Source of the DNA: WLWS01 sp965243105
GTDB lineage: Bacteria; Pseudomonadota; Gammaproteobacteria; Eutrophobiales; Eutrophobiaceae
Direction of reading: 5' to 3'
Length of the DNA: 64,000 bases
Assembly (NCBI GenBank): GCA_965243105.1
Contig: CBDEUC010000003.1
Location: 310,001-374,000, forward strand
Part shown: piece after piece, positions 26,174 through 34,954 of the stretch
Numbering within the stretch: position 1 is the stretch's first letter
Layout of the letters: each line of letters begins with the position of its first letter
Made by a program: the position numbers and the translations under genes
The notes under the pieces: model-generated
Told to the model about the DNA's origin: nothing
Database searches by the model: none
What the model saw: the letters and a program-made list of their open reading frames with translations, nothing else

Positions 26174-27190
26174 ATGGGTATCCTGACAAGCACAATTCGG
26201 GAAGACGGTAGCTTCACGCCATCGCGTATGTACCAGTGGTTACGTCCTCGCATATCAGGTAATGAAATCAACGGCGTGGGTGAAACGGAAAAGAGAAGAC
26301 CAACACCCGTTTACCATTACGTGTGGGTAAAGCATCCCTGGCGTCGGTGGCAAAACTGGTTTTATTTTCGCGTGTCCTTCCCACCCGGTTACATAAGGCA
26401 GTTTACCCGCGCACTATTCCTGCGTTACGCACCGCTTAAACAAATAGCGAGATCGAAAAGCAGCTTATCAAATGCAGCTTTGACTGAAGGCCTCAAAGAC
26501 TACCTGCTTGGCCAGGGTGCTGGCGACATCGCAATAACACGCATGCGACCGGAGTGGATCATTGAAGGCATGACGGTGAAAGAGCCCATCGTTGTCACCA
26601 TGGCAGTTCCCATGGACCATGACATCATGATGAAAATTGCAGAAAAAGGCCGTGACATGACCGGAGGAATCCATGTCATTCAGAAATATAATGATGGTAC
26701 TGCCCTCGCTCGACTTGGTTCGAACTGGTTACGGGAAAACGGACACCACGCACGCGGCTATTGTGGACCCGCTTCTGGCCAGTTTACCTCGGTGCCGGCA
26801 GCGATTGCTGGCGGCCTGGGGGAACTGGGCAAACATGGCTCTATCATCAACAGGAAGTTCGGCTCCAACTTCAGGATTGCCTACATACTCACGGACGCAG
26901 AATTGCTCACCACTGAGGCGGAGTCATTCGGTGCGGATGACTTCTGCACCAACTGCAAGGTTTGCAGTAAATACTGCCCACCCAATGCCATTACCCATGA
27001 AAAGCAGATGGTACGAGGAACCAGCAAGTGGTACGTGGATTTTGACAAGTGTGTTTCTTACTTTAACGAGGCATATGGCTGCGGAATTTGCTTGCCAGTG
27101 TGCCCCTGGAGCCGGCCTGGAGTAGCACCAGGCCTGGTTCAGAAAATGCTAAGACGGAGGGAAAAAAGCGCTACGGACACTGCAGCGTAA
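26174..27190 (+). CDS. Short cytosolic reductive-dehalogenase homologue (RdhA-like), copy 2
   Basis: A 338-residue paralogue of the preceding protein, sharing layout and the C-terminal 'QKMLRRREKSAT'. Iron-sulfur ligands: C258, C261, C264, C268 and C293, C303, C306, C310. 'LGELGKHGSIINRKFGSNFR' carries the cobalamin-domain loop with R234 at the Lys/Arg position, and Y172 aligns with the proposed proton donor. No Tat signal. Products of an old tandem duplication, the two may form a heterodimer or use different substrates. Dehalogenation is inferred from the family; other reductive B12 chemistry is possible. Confidence 0.8.
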   Translation: MGILTSTIREDGSFTPSRMYQWLRPRISGNEINGVGETEKRRPTPVYHYVWVKHPWRRWQNWFYFRVSFPPGYIRQFTRALFLRYAPLKQIARSKSSLSNAALTEGLKDYLLGQGAGDIAITRMRPEWIIEGMTVKEPIVVTMAVPMDHDIMMKIAEKGRDMTGGIHVIQKYNDGTALARLGSNWLRENGHHARGYCGPASGQFTSVPAAIAGGLGELGKHGSIINRKFGSNFRIAYILTDAELLTTEAESFGADDFCTNCKVCSKYCPPNAITHEKQMVRGTSKWYVDFDKCVSYFNEAYGCGICLPVCPWSRPGVAPGLVQKMLRRREKSATDTAA

Positions 27191-27202
27191 TATAGCTGCA
27201 CG

Positions 27203-27742
27203 CTATTTTCGTCTTAACTTCCTGTAAAGCAACTCCATCAGCGGCAGGCTCAGGTACCCCATTAACACGGTGATCACCGCAGTGGATAGCAGTGACTGCA
27301 GGAGGGCTTGCTGTGGAAGATGGGGATTTAAAAGTGGCGGCACAAAGTAGACCAGCGGCCAGATAGCCGTGTAGGCGACAAGTACCATGCGCCAGTCCGG
27401 TGGCCAGCGTTTTGACGGGTTGCCTATAAAGGAATACACGCCGATAAATTGCTCCGACACGATTTCACCCGCCACCATGTCCGCCATCCCGGCGAGCAAC
27501 TCACGTCGTTGCTCAGATTCTTCCCAACCCTGGAAATGCCGATAGTTATCAAAGGTGATCACGGTAACGTAATCCCCGTCGGTACTTGTCGGCTGTATCA
27601 GCTTGGTAGAGACATAACCCTCAAAAGTGCTGCACACGGAAGTGATTTTTTTTGACCAGTTAATGAAATCCTCTTCACGCCCTTCTTTTATCCTGCGCTT
27701 GAATATGGCGGTAACGGGAGCGTTTGCTTCGGCTTCAGTCAT
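27203..27742 (-). CDS. ABM-domain protein with C-terminal membrane helices
   Basis: A 179-residue protein. Residues about 8-105 are an antibiotic-biosynthesis-monooxygenase-like domain ('VTAIFKRRIKEGREEDFINW', 'FEGYVSTKLIQP', 'GDYVTVITFDNYRHFQGW'). Two membrane spans follow at about 120-140 and 150-170. This membrane-bound ABM layout is widespread and of unknown function. It converges on the dehalogenase-homologue operon, 12 bases from its stop. Confidence 0.82.
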   Translation of the reverse strand: MTEAEANAPVTAIFKRRIKEGREEDFINWSKKITSVCSTFEGYVSTKLIQPTSTDGDYVTVITFDNYRHFQGWEESEQRRELLAGMADMVAGEIVSEQFIGVYSFIGNPSKRWPPDWRMVLVAYTAIWPLVYFVPPLLNPHLPQQALLQSLLSTAVITVLMGYLSLPLMELLYRKLRRK

Positions 27743-27775
27743 GATTTTTATTTAACTGCCCAAGCCCGGCACAGG

Positions 27776-28450
27776 TTAGTTCAGGTTAAAGTCGGTCTGT
27801 ACACCGGTGATCTTGATGCCTGAATGGGCCTTGTAGGTCTTGTTGATGTGAATCAGCGCACTGGTCAGGGCCTCTGAAGCGGCAGAATTGGCCAGCTTGC
27901 CAGCATTAATGGGACGACAACCGGTGTCTTCAACCAGGTGCTTGATGGCGCGCCGCGTGGATAATTCATCAGCAGTGACCAGCACATCACAATCCACTTC
28001 TTCGTCGCTCTCAAGAATCGCCGCAGCAACATTATGAAATGCTGCCACTACTTCGGCCGTGTCACCCACCAGCTTCTGGGTGATCTCTGCCGCGCTGCCG
28101 TCTTCAGGCAGTTGCGCGACGGCTACTCTCGGTGGTCGCAAGGGTACCGTGGTATCAATCAATACCTGGCCGTTGAGCGCAGGCTTGATTGTTTCCAGGG
28201 TATCCGTGTGTGCAGCAAACGGCACTGTGAGAACAACGACCTCTGCGCTACGGGTTGCATCAAGGTTATCGCTGGCCTGGATGCGCTCTTCGCCAAGGCG
28301 TTCATTCAGTTCTTTTGCCGTGACGTCTGCCTTTTCACTGGTACGTGAACCGATAGTGACATCATGGCCAGCTTTTGCCCAGCGCCAGGCGAGGCCCCTG
28401 CCAAGGTTACCTGTACCGCCGATAATTGAAATTTTTGTCTTGTTAACCAT
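27776..28450 (-). CDS. NADPH-dependent F420 reductase family protein
   Basis: A Rossmann-fold protein of about 224 residues with 'ISIIGGTGNLGRGLAWRWAKAG' (split over the dinucleotide loop) and 'VTIGSRTSEKA', the NADP-binding Arg/Ser typical of F420:NADP oxidoreductases. 'VVLTVPFAAH' and 'FHNVAA' complete the family pattern. It would move hydride between NADPH and F420 if the cell makes F420, which this window does not show. The ATG at 28450 has AAGGG seven bases upstream and gives the standard N-terminus. The in-frame ATG at 28468 is less likely. Confidence 0.75.
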   Translation of the reverse strand: MVNKTKISIIGGTGNLGRGLAWRWAKAGHDVTIGSRTSEKADVTAKELNERLGEERIQASDNLDATRSAEVVVLTVPFAAHTDTLETIKPALNGQVLIDTTVPLRPPRVAVAQLPEDGSAAEITQKLVGDTAEVVAAFHNVAAAILESDEEVDCDVLVTADELSTRRAIKHLVEDTGCRPINAGKLANSAASEALTSALIHINKTYKAHSGIKITGVQTDFNLN

Positions 28451-28572
28451 ATTCCTGCCCTTCTGCATGGAAATTCAGGAAAAATGGTATCACCGCGAAT
28501 TTTGCCCAGCTTGCTTGCCGGGGCAAGATCTCTTGTCTGGGAGTGTAAATCAGCGCATCAGGGCGCCAGTAC

Positions 28573-30171
28573 TTAAAAAAGCCCTGACTTTGTCTTCCTG
28601 TGAGGAAACTGCCGAATCAACTTCATGTGGGAACCCACCATGCGCTGAAACGGCACGATCGCCCAGAGATGGTTATACATGGCACCGTATTTTTCACCGG
28701 GATCACGTATCAGGTTATACATTTCATAGTTTGGCAGTCCGCCGCGGGATCCCGGTACGATTACCAGCTTATGATCTTCCATGCGAATCGCTTTTAAATC
28801 GTTTCCGCTGTAGTAGAACATGTGTTTTCGCCTGCCGCTGCCCTCGCCATTTAACAATAGCGGCAGCTGGTCAATGCCATCAATCACGCGATCGCCTGGA
28901 AGCTTGTCGGCGACACCCGCAACACGCGCCGCGGTTACGAACAGGTCCGTTACCGAGATCATGTCAAGTGGCTGCTGGCCAGGTTCAATCATGCCGGGCC
29001 AGACCGCAAACCCCGGTGTCCTGACTCCACCTTCATAGACCTCGCCTTTTTCTCCTCGAAGCCAGGAATAACCGGCGTTGGGCCAGAATGCATACATGGG
29101 ACCATTGTCACTCACCCAGACCACCAGGGTATTTTCTTCAATACCGGCCTCCTTCACGGTATCCAGCAATTGCTTGATGTAATCATCATGCTGAGCCAGC
29201 TGTGCGCTCTGGTTATTGCGGTGATCAAGTCCTTCATTGAATCGATATTCCCGCGGTGAAGATGCCATCTGCTGCGCGTAGGACGCCCAGTAGAGGAAGA
29301 AAGGCCTGTCGGACTTTGCTTTTTCCTTAATATACTTTTTCATTTTCATAATGGAATCAGCTTCCATTTCCACCATGGATTCCGGTCCCATTGGCTTTAT
29401 TTGCTTGCGACCTTTACCCTTCATGCCTTCAAGGGCACCAAGGATCTCGATACCGTACTTGTTGCGGTAATCCTCAAAGGATCCGGGGAAATCGTAAAAA
29501 TGCCCGACACCATCGAGGGTCTGTTGTTCATAAAAGTTTTTCTGGTTTACCCAGGAATAGATGGCACCGTTGTAAAGGCCATAATACGCGTAATCAAAAC
29601 CCTGGTTCTCGGGAGCATGCTGTTCCAGGTCCCCCACGTGCCACTTGCCAAACATGGCGGTGTGGTAACCGGCATCGGACAACATTTCAGCAACGGTGAT
29701 TTCTCCAGGTGCGAGACCCTGTGTCTGCCCGGGCCACAGGACAATGTCGACGCCTGTTCGTACCGGGTGGCGACCGGTCAGGAGTGCGAGACGAGTAGGT
29801 GTACAGGATGGTTCAGAGTAATGGGACAGGAACTGCATGCCCTGCTTTGCCATGTTGTCGAGGTTTGGCGTTGGTGTACCGCGAAGTTTGCCGCCAAGGT
29901 AAGAGCCCAGCTCTCCCCAGCCGACATCATCACCGAGGATGTAGATAATGTTTGGACTCTTTCCATGTTTTTTCTTCAGCTTTGCCAGCTTCTTGTCGAT
30001 GCTGCGATCTTCCTTGTCCCAGGCTTTCTGGTTTTCCTTTCGTGCCTTTTCAAAGGGTGCATCACCCTGGTAGGCGAAAACAGCAGCGCCAGGTATAAAA
30101 AACAAAAGCGCAGGAAAAATAATGGCGAACTTTAAACAGGCATTCACTTGGGAAATTTGAGTCTTCAACAC
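28573..30171 (-). CDS. Type I sulfatase (arylsulfatase family), secreted
   Basis: An alkaline-phosphatase-fold sulfatase. 'CTPTRLALLTGR' is the C-x-P-x-R motif whose Cys becomes formylglycine. 'YILGDDVGWGELGSY' holds the metal-binding aspartates, 'FGKWHVGD' a Lys/His pair, and 'VSDNG' another metal ligand. The N-terminal signal peptide 'ACLKFAIIFPALLFFIPGAAVFA' is split by no break. I chose the GTG at 30171, five bases after AGAGG. The longer ORF from 30240 would bury the signal peptide behind 23 extra residues. It hydrolyses a sulfate ester, substrate unknown. An FGE maturase is not seen in the window. Confidence 0.88.
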   Translation of the reverse strand: MLKTQISQVNACLKFAIIFPALLFFIPGAAVFAYQGDAPFEKARKENQKAWDKEDRSIDKKLAKLKKKHGKSPNIIYILGDDVGWGELGSYLGGKLRGTPTPNLDNMAKQGMQFLSHYSEPSCTPTRLALLTGRHPVRTGVDIVLWPGQTQGLAPGEITVAEMLSDAGYHTAMFGKWHVGDLEQHAPENQGFDYAYYGLYNGAIYSWVNQKNFYEQQTLDGVGHFYDFPGSFEDYRNKYGIEILGALEGMKGKGRKQIKPMGPESMVEMEADSIMKMKKYIKEKAKSDRPFFLYWASYAQQMASSPREYRFNEGLDHRNNQSAQLAQHDDYIKQLLDTVKEAGIEENTLVVWVSDNGPMYAFWPNAGYSWLRGEKGEVYEGGVRTPGFAVWPGMIEPGQQPLDMISVTDLFVTAARVAGVADKLPGDRVIDGIDQLPLLLNGEGSGRRKHMFYYSGNDLKAIRMEDHKLVIVPGSRGGLPNYEMYNLIRDPGEKYGAMYNHLWAIVPFQRMVGSHMKLIRQFPHRKTKSGLF

Positions 30172-30242
30172 AGTATCCTCTCTTGAATGGAACAAGGGGG
30201 TTCTATAAAACAATCTAGCAGGCACTCCGGTTAATTGCAAAA

Positions 30243-31625
30243 TCAGGCAGGCTTTATATTCTGGTTCAGGTGAAACAGGTTGCCAGGATCATATTCCTTC
30301 TTGATGCTGGCAAGACGGGCATAGTTATCGCCATAGGATGCCTTCACGAGTTCTTCGCCCTCTTCTCCAAACCCCGGGTGGTTAAGATAGACGCCACCGC
30401 TTAAAGAATAGGCTCGCATCAGCTCCCAGAAATCCCGGGTCCATTTTATGTTCTTCTCGTTCTCACCCGGGTCTGTCCAGGTGGCGTTGAGTTCAAGCAG
30501 GAAAGGAACAGAGCGGTCACCGTAGGCCGTGGCGCCGGCTGCGACGCGACTATAAGCGCCCTTCATGTTCTGGATCACTATCAGCGACCGCGGTGGTCGG
30601 GATTCTCCCTGGCTCACAACCTGCTCTATCACTTCATCAGATAACTCGTCGATTTCCAGTGATTTCCAGTAATACTGGCAATCGTGCATGGGCACAAATG
30701 GATCAAACTGCTGCTGTAACTCGGTGTAGGGGATTAGTCCGCTTGCATCCATCACGGGATTGCCAAGTTCTCTCAGGGCCTGAACCGCAGCTTCACCTTC
30801 ATCGATATCACCACAGTAAACCCCGTGAATAGCCAACACCGGCTGGCCACGAAAGGCAGATGGAAAAAGATCAACGTCCGGGATAGCCCAGAGAATTGCC
30901 AGGGTGGTGACTTCATCGGGCAGCGTCGGCAGCAATTCACGCCACTTGGTAAGGACCTGCCGGGCTTCGTCTGCTGGATACAGCACCGCCGCGCGCATCA
31001 GCTGTGGCCCGATATCAAGAAGATTGAATTTAAATGCAGTCGCCACGCCAAAATTACCGCCACCGCCGGTCAGTGCCCAGAAAAGATCGGCATGCTCGTT
31101 TTTACTTGCACGTAGCAGCCTGCCATCCGCGGTGACGATTTCCACTTCCAGTAAATGGTCGACGGTCAGCCCATGCTTGCCGGATAACCACCCGGTACCT
31201 CCCCCAAGCGTCAGTCCGGCAACGCCGGTGTGGGACACCACTCCGGCGGGCACCGCGAGACCATGTAACTGGGTTTCACGATCAACATCACCCAGCTTGC
31301 AGCCACCCTGCACCCAGGCCGTCCTGTTCACCGGGTCAACCTGCACGCTGCGCATCAAGGAAAGATCAATCATCAGGCCGTCATCGCACACCGCGTTTCC
31401 GGCGACGTTGTGACCACCACCACGAATGGCGATATCAAGATTGTTGTCGCGCCCGAAATTAACAGCGTCGATAACATCCGCATTTCCCAGGCAGCGCACG
31501 ATCAAGGCTGGCCGCTTGTCTATCATGCCATTCCACAGGCGACGGACCTGATCGTAGCCAGCGTCACCGGGAAGCAACACTTCCCCACGCACTTTAGCTG
31601 CCAGCTCTTGAATCAATTCATTCAT
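30243..31625 (-). CDS. FAD-linked oxidase, berberine-bridge-enzyme-like
   Basis: A flavoprotein of about 460 residues with the PP-loop 'IRGGGHNVAGNAV' (the histidine is the usual covalent FAD site) and 'GVAGLTLGGGTGWLSGKHGL' split over the second FAD loop. The C-terminal BBE segment is 'YDPGNLFHLNQNIKP'. These enzymes oxidise alcohols, sugars or alkaloid-type amines. No signal peptide. ATG 31625 is preferred over the upstream TTG at 31634. A structured repeat lies just upstream. Confidence 0.88.
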   Translation of the reverse strand: MNELIQELAAKVRGEVLLPGDAGYDQVRRLWNGMIDKRPALIVRCLGNADVIDAVNFGRDNNLDIAIRGGGHNVAGNAVCDDGLMIDLSLMRSVQVDPVNRTAWVQGGCKLGDVDRETQLHGLAVPAGVVSHTGVAGLTLGGGTGWLSGKHGLTVDHLLEVEIVTADGRLLRASKNEHADLFWALTGGGGNFGVATAFKFNLLDIGPQLMRAAVLYPADEARQVLTKWRELLPTLPDEVTTLAILWAIPDVDLFPSAFRGQPVLAIHGVYCGDIDEGEAAVQALRELGNPVMDASGLIPYTELQQQFDPFVPMHDCQYYWKSLEIDELSDEVIEQVVSQGESRPPRSLIVIQNMKGAYSRVAAGATAYGDRSVPFLLELNATWTDPGENEKNIKWTRDFWELMRAYSLSGGVYLNHPGFGEEGEELVKASYGDNYARLASIKKEYDPGNLFHLNQNIKPA

Positions 31626-31659
31626 GAAAATCAATATGTTTGCATGTCGAGTGATAATA

Positions 31660-31780
31660 GAAAATTAGAAATTTTTATCTCAGACGAGGCACGAATCTTT
31701 CGAATAGCGGAGCGTACACGATAGTACGTGAGCATATGAGAAAGATGAGAACGAAGTATGAGGTAAAAATAGCAATTTTC
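31660..31780. repeat. Structured dispersed repeat, copy A
   Basis: A 121-base element that folds on itself. GAAAATT (31660-31666) pairs with AATTTTC (31774-31780), ATTTTTATCTCA (31671-31682) pairs with TGAGGTAAAAAT (31759-31770, one G-T), and the inner CGTAC (31713-31717) pairs with GTACG (31724-31728). The core AGCGGAG...TGAGCAT brackets the inner stem. The second copy at 50183-50324 keeps the same core and stems with different bases. It begins 5 bases after the stop codon of the minus-strand nitrilase. Confidence 0.8.
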
Positions 31781-31785
31781 GAAGG

Positions 31786-32976
31786 TCAGTCCTCGTCCCA
31801 GGGTGCCCACATGGTCTTTAGGTCTTCCCACGACATCTCCTCCTCGCCACCCGGTTGAAAACGACAACCTTCGTGCTCATAGAAAGGCTTTGTCCAGGTA
31901 CCCCGGTCAACAAGACGTTGAATATTCTCGCGATAAATTTCATCCACTTCCTCGTGGTGGAGCGGATCCTGTTCCATCCAGAGGTTCTTCGGGTGAATAG
32001 GCTTGTCATACATCTTCTTGAAAAGCTCAGTACGCAGGTCTTTAAGCCAGTTGCTGTTGAGATTCATGAGGCGGAATTGACGAAGTGCCTCGATATCAAT
32101 CACGGCGCAAACCATGGTGTTGTTGGTGGATGCCGAGTAGGACATGATTTCGCCGCGGTAGTCGACAATATGCGCGTTGCCCCCGGCGATATCCACGGGA
32201 TGCTGCGAAGTTGCAGACAGGCGTACAGGACCGGCATTGGGACACAGCATGTAAACGGAATTAAACTCGGCGTGCCCGCGGTTTTGTACCATCCATGAAC
32301 CACCACCGGGATAGCTTGAACCTGTCATTGGCATGGCTTCGGACGGTCGATACACAACTTCTGCACCGTTAAATGCGAGGGCCCTTACCGCCTCCGGATA
32401 CTCACCATCACTGCAACAAATTGTTCCAATGTTACCGATATCATCGGTTTTCAGGACCGGGTAAAACGCATCGATATCATCGCCGAATATTTCCACCCAG
32501 CGATCATAAATATCGTGTGGCATACAGGAACGTTCGCGGCACCATATGTGATTCTTGGCGGCCTTGTGTACGACCTCCCCGTTTGGATCGATGACAAACA
32601 GGGTGTTAAAAAAACGATTCTCCATCACTTCAGGCCAGCGTGCCTTGCATTGCACGATGATATAGGTGCTGTAGAGCCTGGCCAGGCGTCCAAGCCACTC
32701 GGTTTCTTCGCCGGGAATGTCGATGAACAGTTCTTCCGCAGCCAGCGTATGAGGTAGATCAAATATTTCGTCGGTAAACCCGGTCAGCGCACCTTCAGCC
32801 AGCGCAATGATTTTTACCGGCATGTTGATATTGGTCATGGAAATAGACGCGTGAATCGCTTCCTCAATATTTTCCAGGTTGTGCTTGATATGTTTCCGGT
32901 TAGCAATGCCGGTAATGGCCGTGGAAAGGCCAATGGCCATGTAGGGTGCAATGGGTTTTTCTGCTTTCGTATTCAT
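31786..32976 (-). CDS. Nitrilase-superfamily carbon-nitrogen hydrolase
   Basis: A 396-residue amidase/nitrilase-fold enzyme with the Glu-Lys-Cys triad: Glu in 'IIALAEGALTGF', Lys in 'HKAAKNHIW', Cys in 'GTICCSDGEYPEAVR'. It is longer than ordinary nitrilases because of a C-terminal extension of about 90 residues. It would hydrolyse an amide, carbamoyl or nitrile group in the cytoplasm. It is divergent from a DUF1989-MFS-agmatinase operon, so a nitrogen-rich substrate such as a guanidino or ureido compound is plausible, though this is inference. Confidence 0.88.
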   Translation of the reverse strand: MNTKAEKPIAPYMAIGLSTAITGIANRKHIKHNLENIEEAIHASISMTNINMPVKIIALAEGALTGFTDEIFDLPHTLAAEELFIDIPGEETEWLGRLARLYSTYIIVQCKARWPEVMENRFFNTLFVIDPNGEVVHKAAKNHIWCRERSCMPHDIYDRWVEIFGDDIDAFYPVLKTDDIGNIGTICCSDGEYPEAVRALAFNGAEVVYRPSEAMPMTGSSYPGGGSWMVQNRGHAEFNSVYMLCPNAGPVRLSATSQHPVDIAGGNAHIVDYRGEIMSYSASTNNTMVCAVIDIEALRQFRLMNLNSNWLKDLRTELFKKMYDKPIHPKNLWMEQDPLHHEEVDEIYRENIQRLVDRGTWTKPFYEHEGCRFQPGGEEEMSWEDLKTMWAPWDED

Positions 32977-33022
32977 AATAATCCTGTCCCGTCATTGAAA
33001 AACCAGGTAAGGCAAAAAGCAT

Positions 33023-33139
33023 ATTAATACCCCCTGCTTCACCGGGCATGAACTGCCTGAGGAGTGATACATTTTCACCCAGGCAGGGAAAAATAGCCAC
33101 GCGCAATCTTCTCCAGCATGCTCTGTGGAAGGTATTAAT
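33023..33139. promoter_or_regulatory. Divergent control region with a spaced inverted repeat
   Basis: ATTAATACC (33023-33031) and GGTATTAAT (33131-33139) are perfect 9-base inverted copies, one near each of the divergent genes (nitrilase, DUF1989). A regulator could bridge the two sites or bind each alone. No clear -35/-10 pair was assigned. Confidence 0.4.
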
Positions 33140-33202
33140 CAATACAATCCCTGGGGAATGAGTGATAGATTAGTACACGGACAGTTTAAAAGGGGATGTG
33201 CC

Positions 33203-33808
33203 ATGGCCGAGAAAATAATCGACGTCCCGGGTTACGAGGGGCGGGCAACGACCGTTAATGCCGGCGAGACCTTTCGCATCACTGACGTGGAAGGCTGCCA
33301 GATCGCTGACATGTTCCTGATCAATGCCGATGACCACAGCGAGTATTTCAGTCCCGCATTGACCAAGCAGGTGATATTTCGAACGGTCGCGAAACCCGGG
33401 GATTATGTTTACAGTAACCGACGTCGACCGCTGGCCCTGTTTGTTGAAGATAAATCACCGGGTCCCCATGACATGTCATTTGCACCCTGCGACCCCGGAT
33501 TTTACGAGGACCTTGGATGCAGCGAGCCCCACCCTAATTGCCGGGATAATTTTTACTCGGCGATTACAACTGCTGGAATCAACATTGACCCGCCGCCTGA
33601 CCCATTTAACCTTTTTCAAAATACCGTGCCGAAAGCTGGCGGCGATTTCGATGTGGGCGTGACCCTGAGCAAGGCGGGAGACTATGTGGAGTTCAGGGCG
33701 GAAATGGATATCATCCTTGTCATCACTGCCTGTTCGGTAGATCTGCCTGTTGAAGGAATACAGGCACTTGGCGGAAAATCTACGCCGCTGCAAATCCGGG
33801 TTTTTTAA
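33203..33808 (+). CDS. DUF1989 (urea carboxylase-associated) family protein
   Basis: A protein of about 201 residues matching DUF1989 along its length: 'GETFRITDVEGCQIADMFLIN', split over the first strands, then 'HDMSFAPCDPGFYEDLG' and 'NLFQNTVPKAGGDFDVG'. The family occurs beside urea and guanidine carboxylase genes, and some members bind metal through Cys and His. Catalysis is not well established. ATG 33203 has AGGGGAT 5 bases upstream. Longer in-frame starts (33125, 33158) lack one. First gene of an operon with an MFS carrier and an agmatinase-like hydrolase. Confidence 0.85.
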   Translation: MAEKIIDVPGYEGRATTVNAGETFRITDVEGCQIADMFLINADDHSEYFSPALTKQVIFRTVAKPGDYVYSNRRRPLALFVEDKSPGPHDMSFAPCDPGFYEDLGCSEPHPNCRDNFYSAITTAGINIDPPPDPFNLFQNTVPKAGGDFDVGVTLSKAGDYVEFRAEMDIILVITACSVDLPVEGIQALGGKSTPLQIRVF

Positions 33809-33821
33809 TTTTATAAAATTC

Positions 33822-34952
33822 ATGCAGGAACGCGACTCACTCAGCCATATTCTCGGGACCTGCGCTGCCCAAATTGGGGCAATCACCACGCCGATTCTTT
33901 CCCCTCTCATTATCGGTGGCCTGATCGTAGGCCTGGATCTCGGCGAAGTTGAAGCCGGCTCGCTGATCACAGTGGAATTACTGGTAATTGGCGTCACCAG
34001 TATGTTGATAGCACCCCTGGTTGCCCGGTATCCACATCACATCCTGGCCATAAGTGGCGCCCTCTTACTGGTGGTTGCGCAGCATTTTTCCGGTAAAGCA
34101 GATGACCTGTCCACGCTCTACACCTGGCGAATCCTGGCCGGGCTGGCAGGTGGCTGCCTGATGGCCACGGCCAACGCTGCCATTGCCAGGGCAAAATCAC
34201 CTACGCTGCTTTATGGCCTTGCCTGGGCCGCAGGCTATTCTGCTACAGCGGCAATGGCTATAGGTATAACGACAAGTAACGACATCGTCACCTTTGATAT
34301 TGTTTATCGCTGGCTAACCCTGTGTATTGCAATTGCGATTCCTCTAATGTGGTTTGTACCGAGACATGGCGCAACAGAAACTATAAAGGGCCTGCCAGCT
34401 GGCACATGGCTTCCTGGAATATTGTTAATGACCGGGATACTCCTTATTGGCATCAGCATGATGGCCTATTACGCTTTTCTTGAACGTATTGCTGTAAATA
34501 TTGATGCCAGCTCGGAACAAACCGGCCAGATTATTGCTGCTGCACAGGTTGCCGGCATTATGGGTGGTCTGCTGGCAGCGCCCGTTGCCAGTAAGCTCGG
34601 TATTGTAAAAGCACTGATCGGAGCTTCTACCGTTCACGCCCTGGTGATAATGCTCGCTATATTAACCAGCTCTGTGCTGGTGCTGGGCATTGCCGCTTTC
34701 ATCGAGGCGATTTTATTTATCATTATGACACCGCTGATGTTCAGCGTTGCGGCACAAATAGATAATAAAGGACGATGGGCGGCAATTGCCGGTGGTGTAT
34801 TCGTGCTGAGCACGGCTTTTGGGCCCATTATAGGCGGCCTGATCATCGAAAATATCAGCTACAATGCCCTGGCGTGGTTACAGCCACTTGCCACGTTACC
34901 GGCAATAGTTTTCTTCATGAAGGTAAATCAAGCCTCGACCCAGGGGAGATAG
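33822..34952 (+). CDS. MFS transporter
   Basis: A carrier of about 376 residues with roughly 12 hydrophobic segments. The early part has 'GGLIVGLDLGEVEAGSLITVE' split over TM1-2, the middle loop holds 'MWFVPRHGATETIKGLP', and the C-terminus ends 'FFMKVNQASTQGR'. It lies 13 bases after the DUF1989 gene and 2 bases before the agmatinase-like gene, so it probably carries their substrate or product. The start ATG 33822 lacks a clear ribosome site. An in-frame start inside the previous gene (33750) is less likely. Confidence 0.85.
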   Translation: MQERDSLSHILGTCAAQIGAITTPILSPLIIGGLIVGLDLGEVEAGSLITVELLVIGVTSMLIAPLVARYPHHILAISGALLLVVAQHFSGKADDLSTLYTWRILAGLAGGCLMATANAAIARAKSPTLLYGLAWAAGYSATAAMAIGITTSNDIVTFDIVYRWLTLCIAIAIPLMWFVPRHGATETIKGLPAGTWLPGILLMTGILLIGISMMAYYAFLERIAVNIDASSEQTGQIIAAAQVAGIMGGLLAAPVASKLGIVKALIGASTVHALVIMLAILTSSVLVLGIAAFIEAILFIIMTPLMFSVAAQIDNKGRWAAIAGGVFVLSTAFGPIIGGLIIENISYNALAWLQPLATLPAIVFFMKVNQASTQGR

Positions 34953-34954
34953 AG

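Noticed and set aside
25145..27190. Annotation as epoxyqueuosine reductase (QueG)
   Set aside because: QueG also has two 4Fe-4S motifs, but the second cluster spacing (C-x9-C-x2-C-x3-C-P), the 'LGKHG' loop and the tandem arrangement fit RdhA-like proteins better. A profile search could overturn this.
28059..29024. 321-residue plus-strand ORF
   Set aside because: Antisense to the F420-type reductase and sulfatase genes, low-complexity Arg/Ser/Cys-rich translation, no domain.
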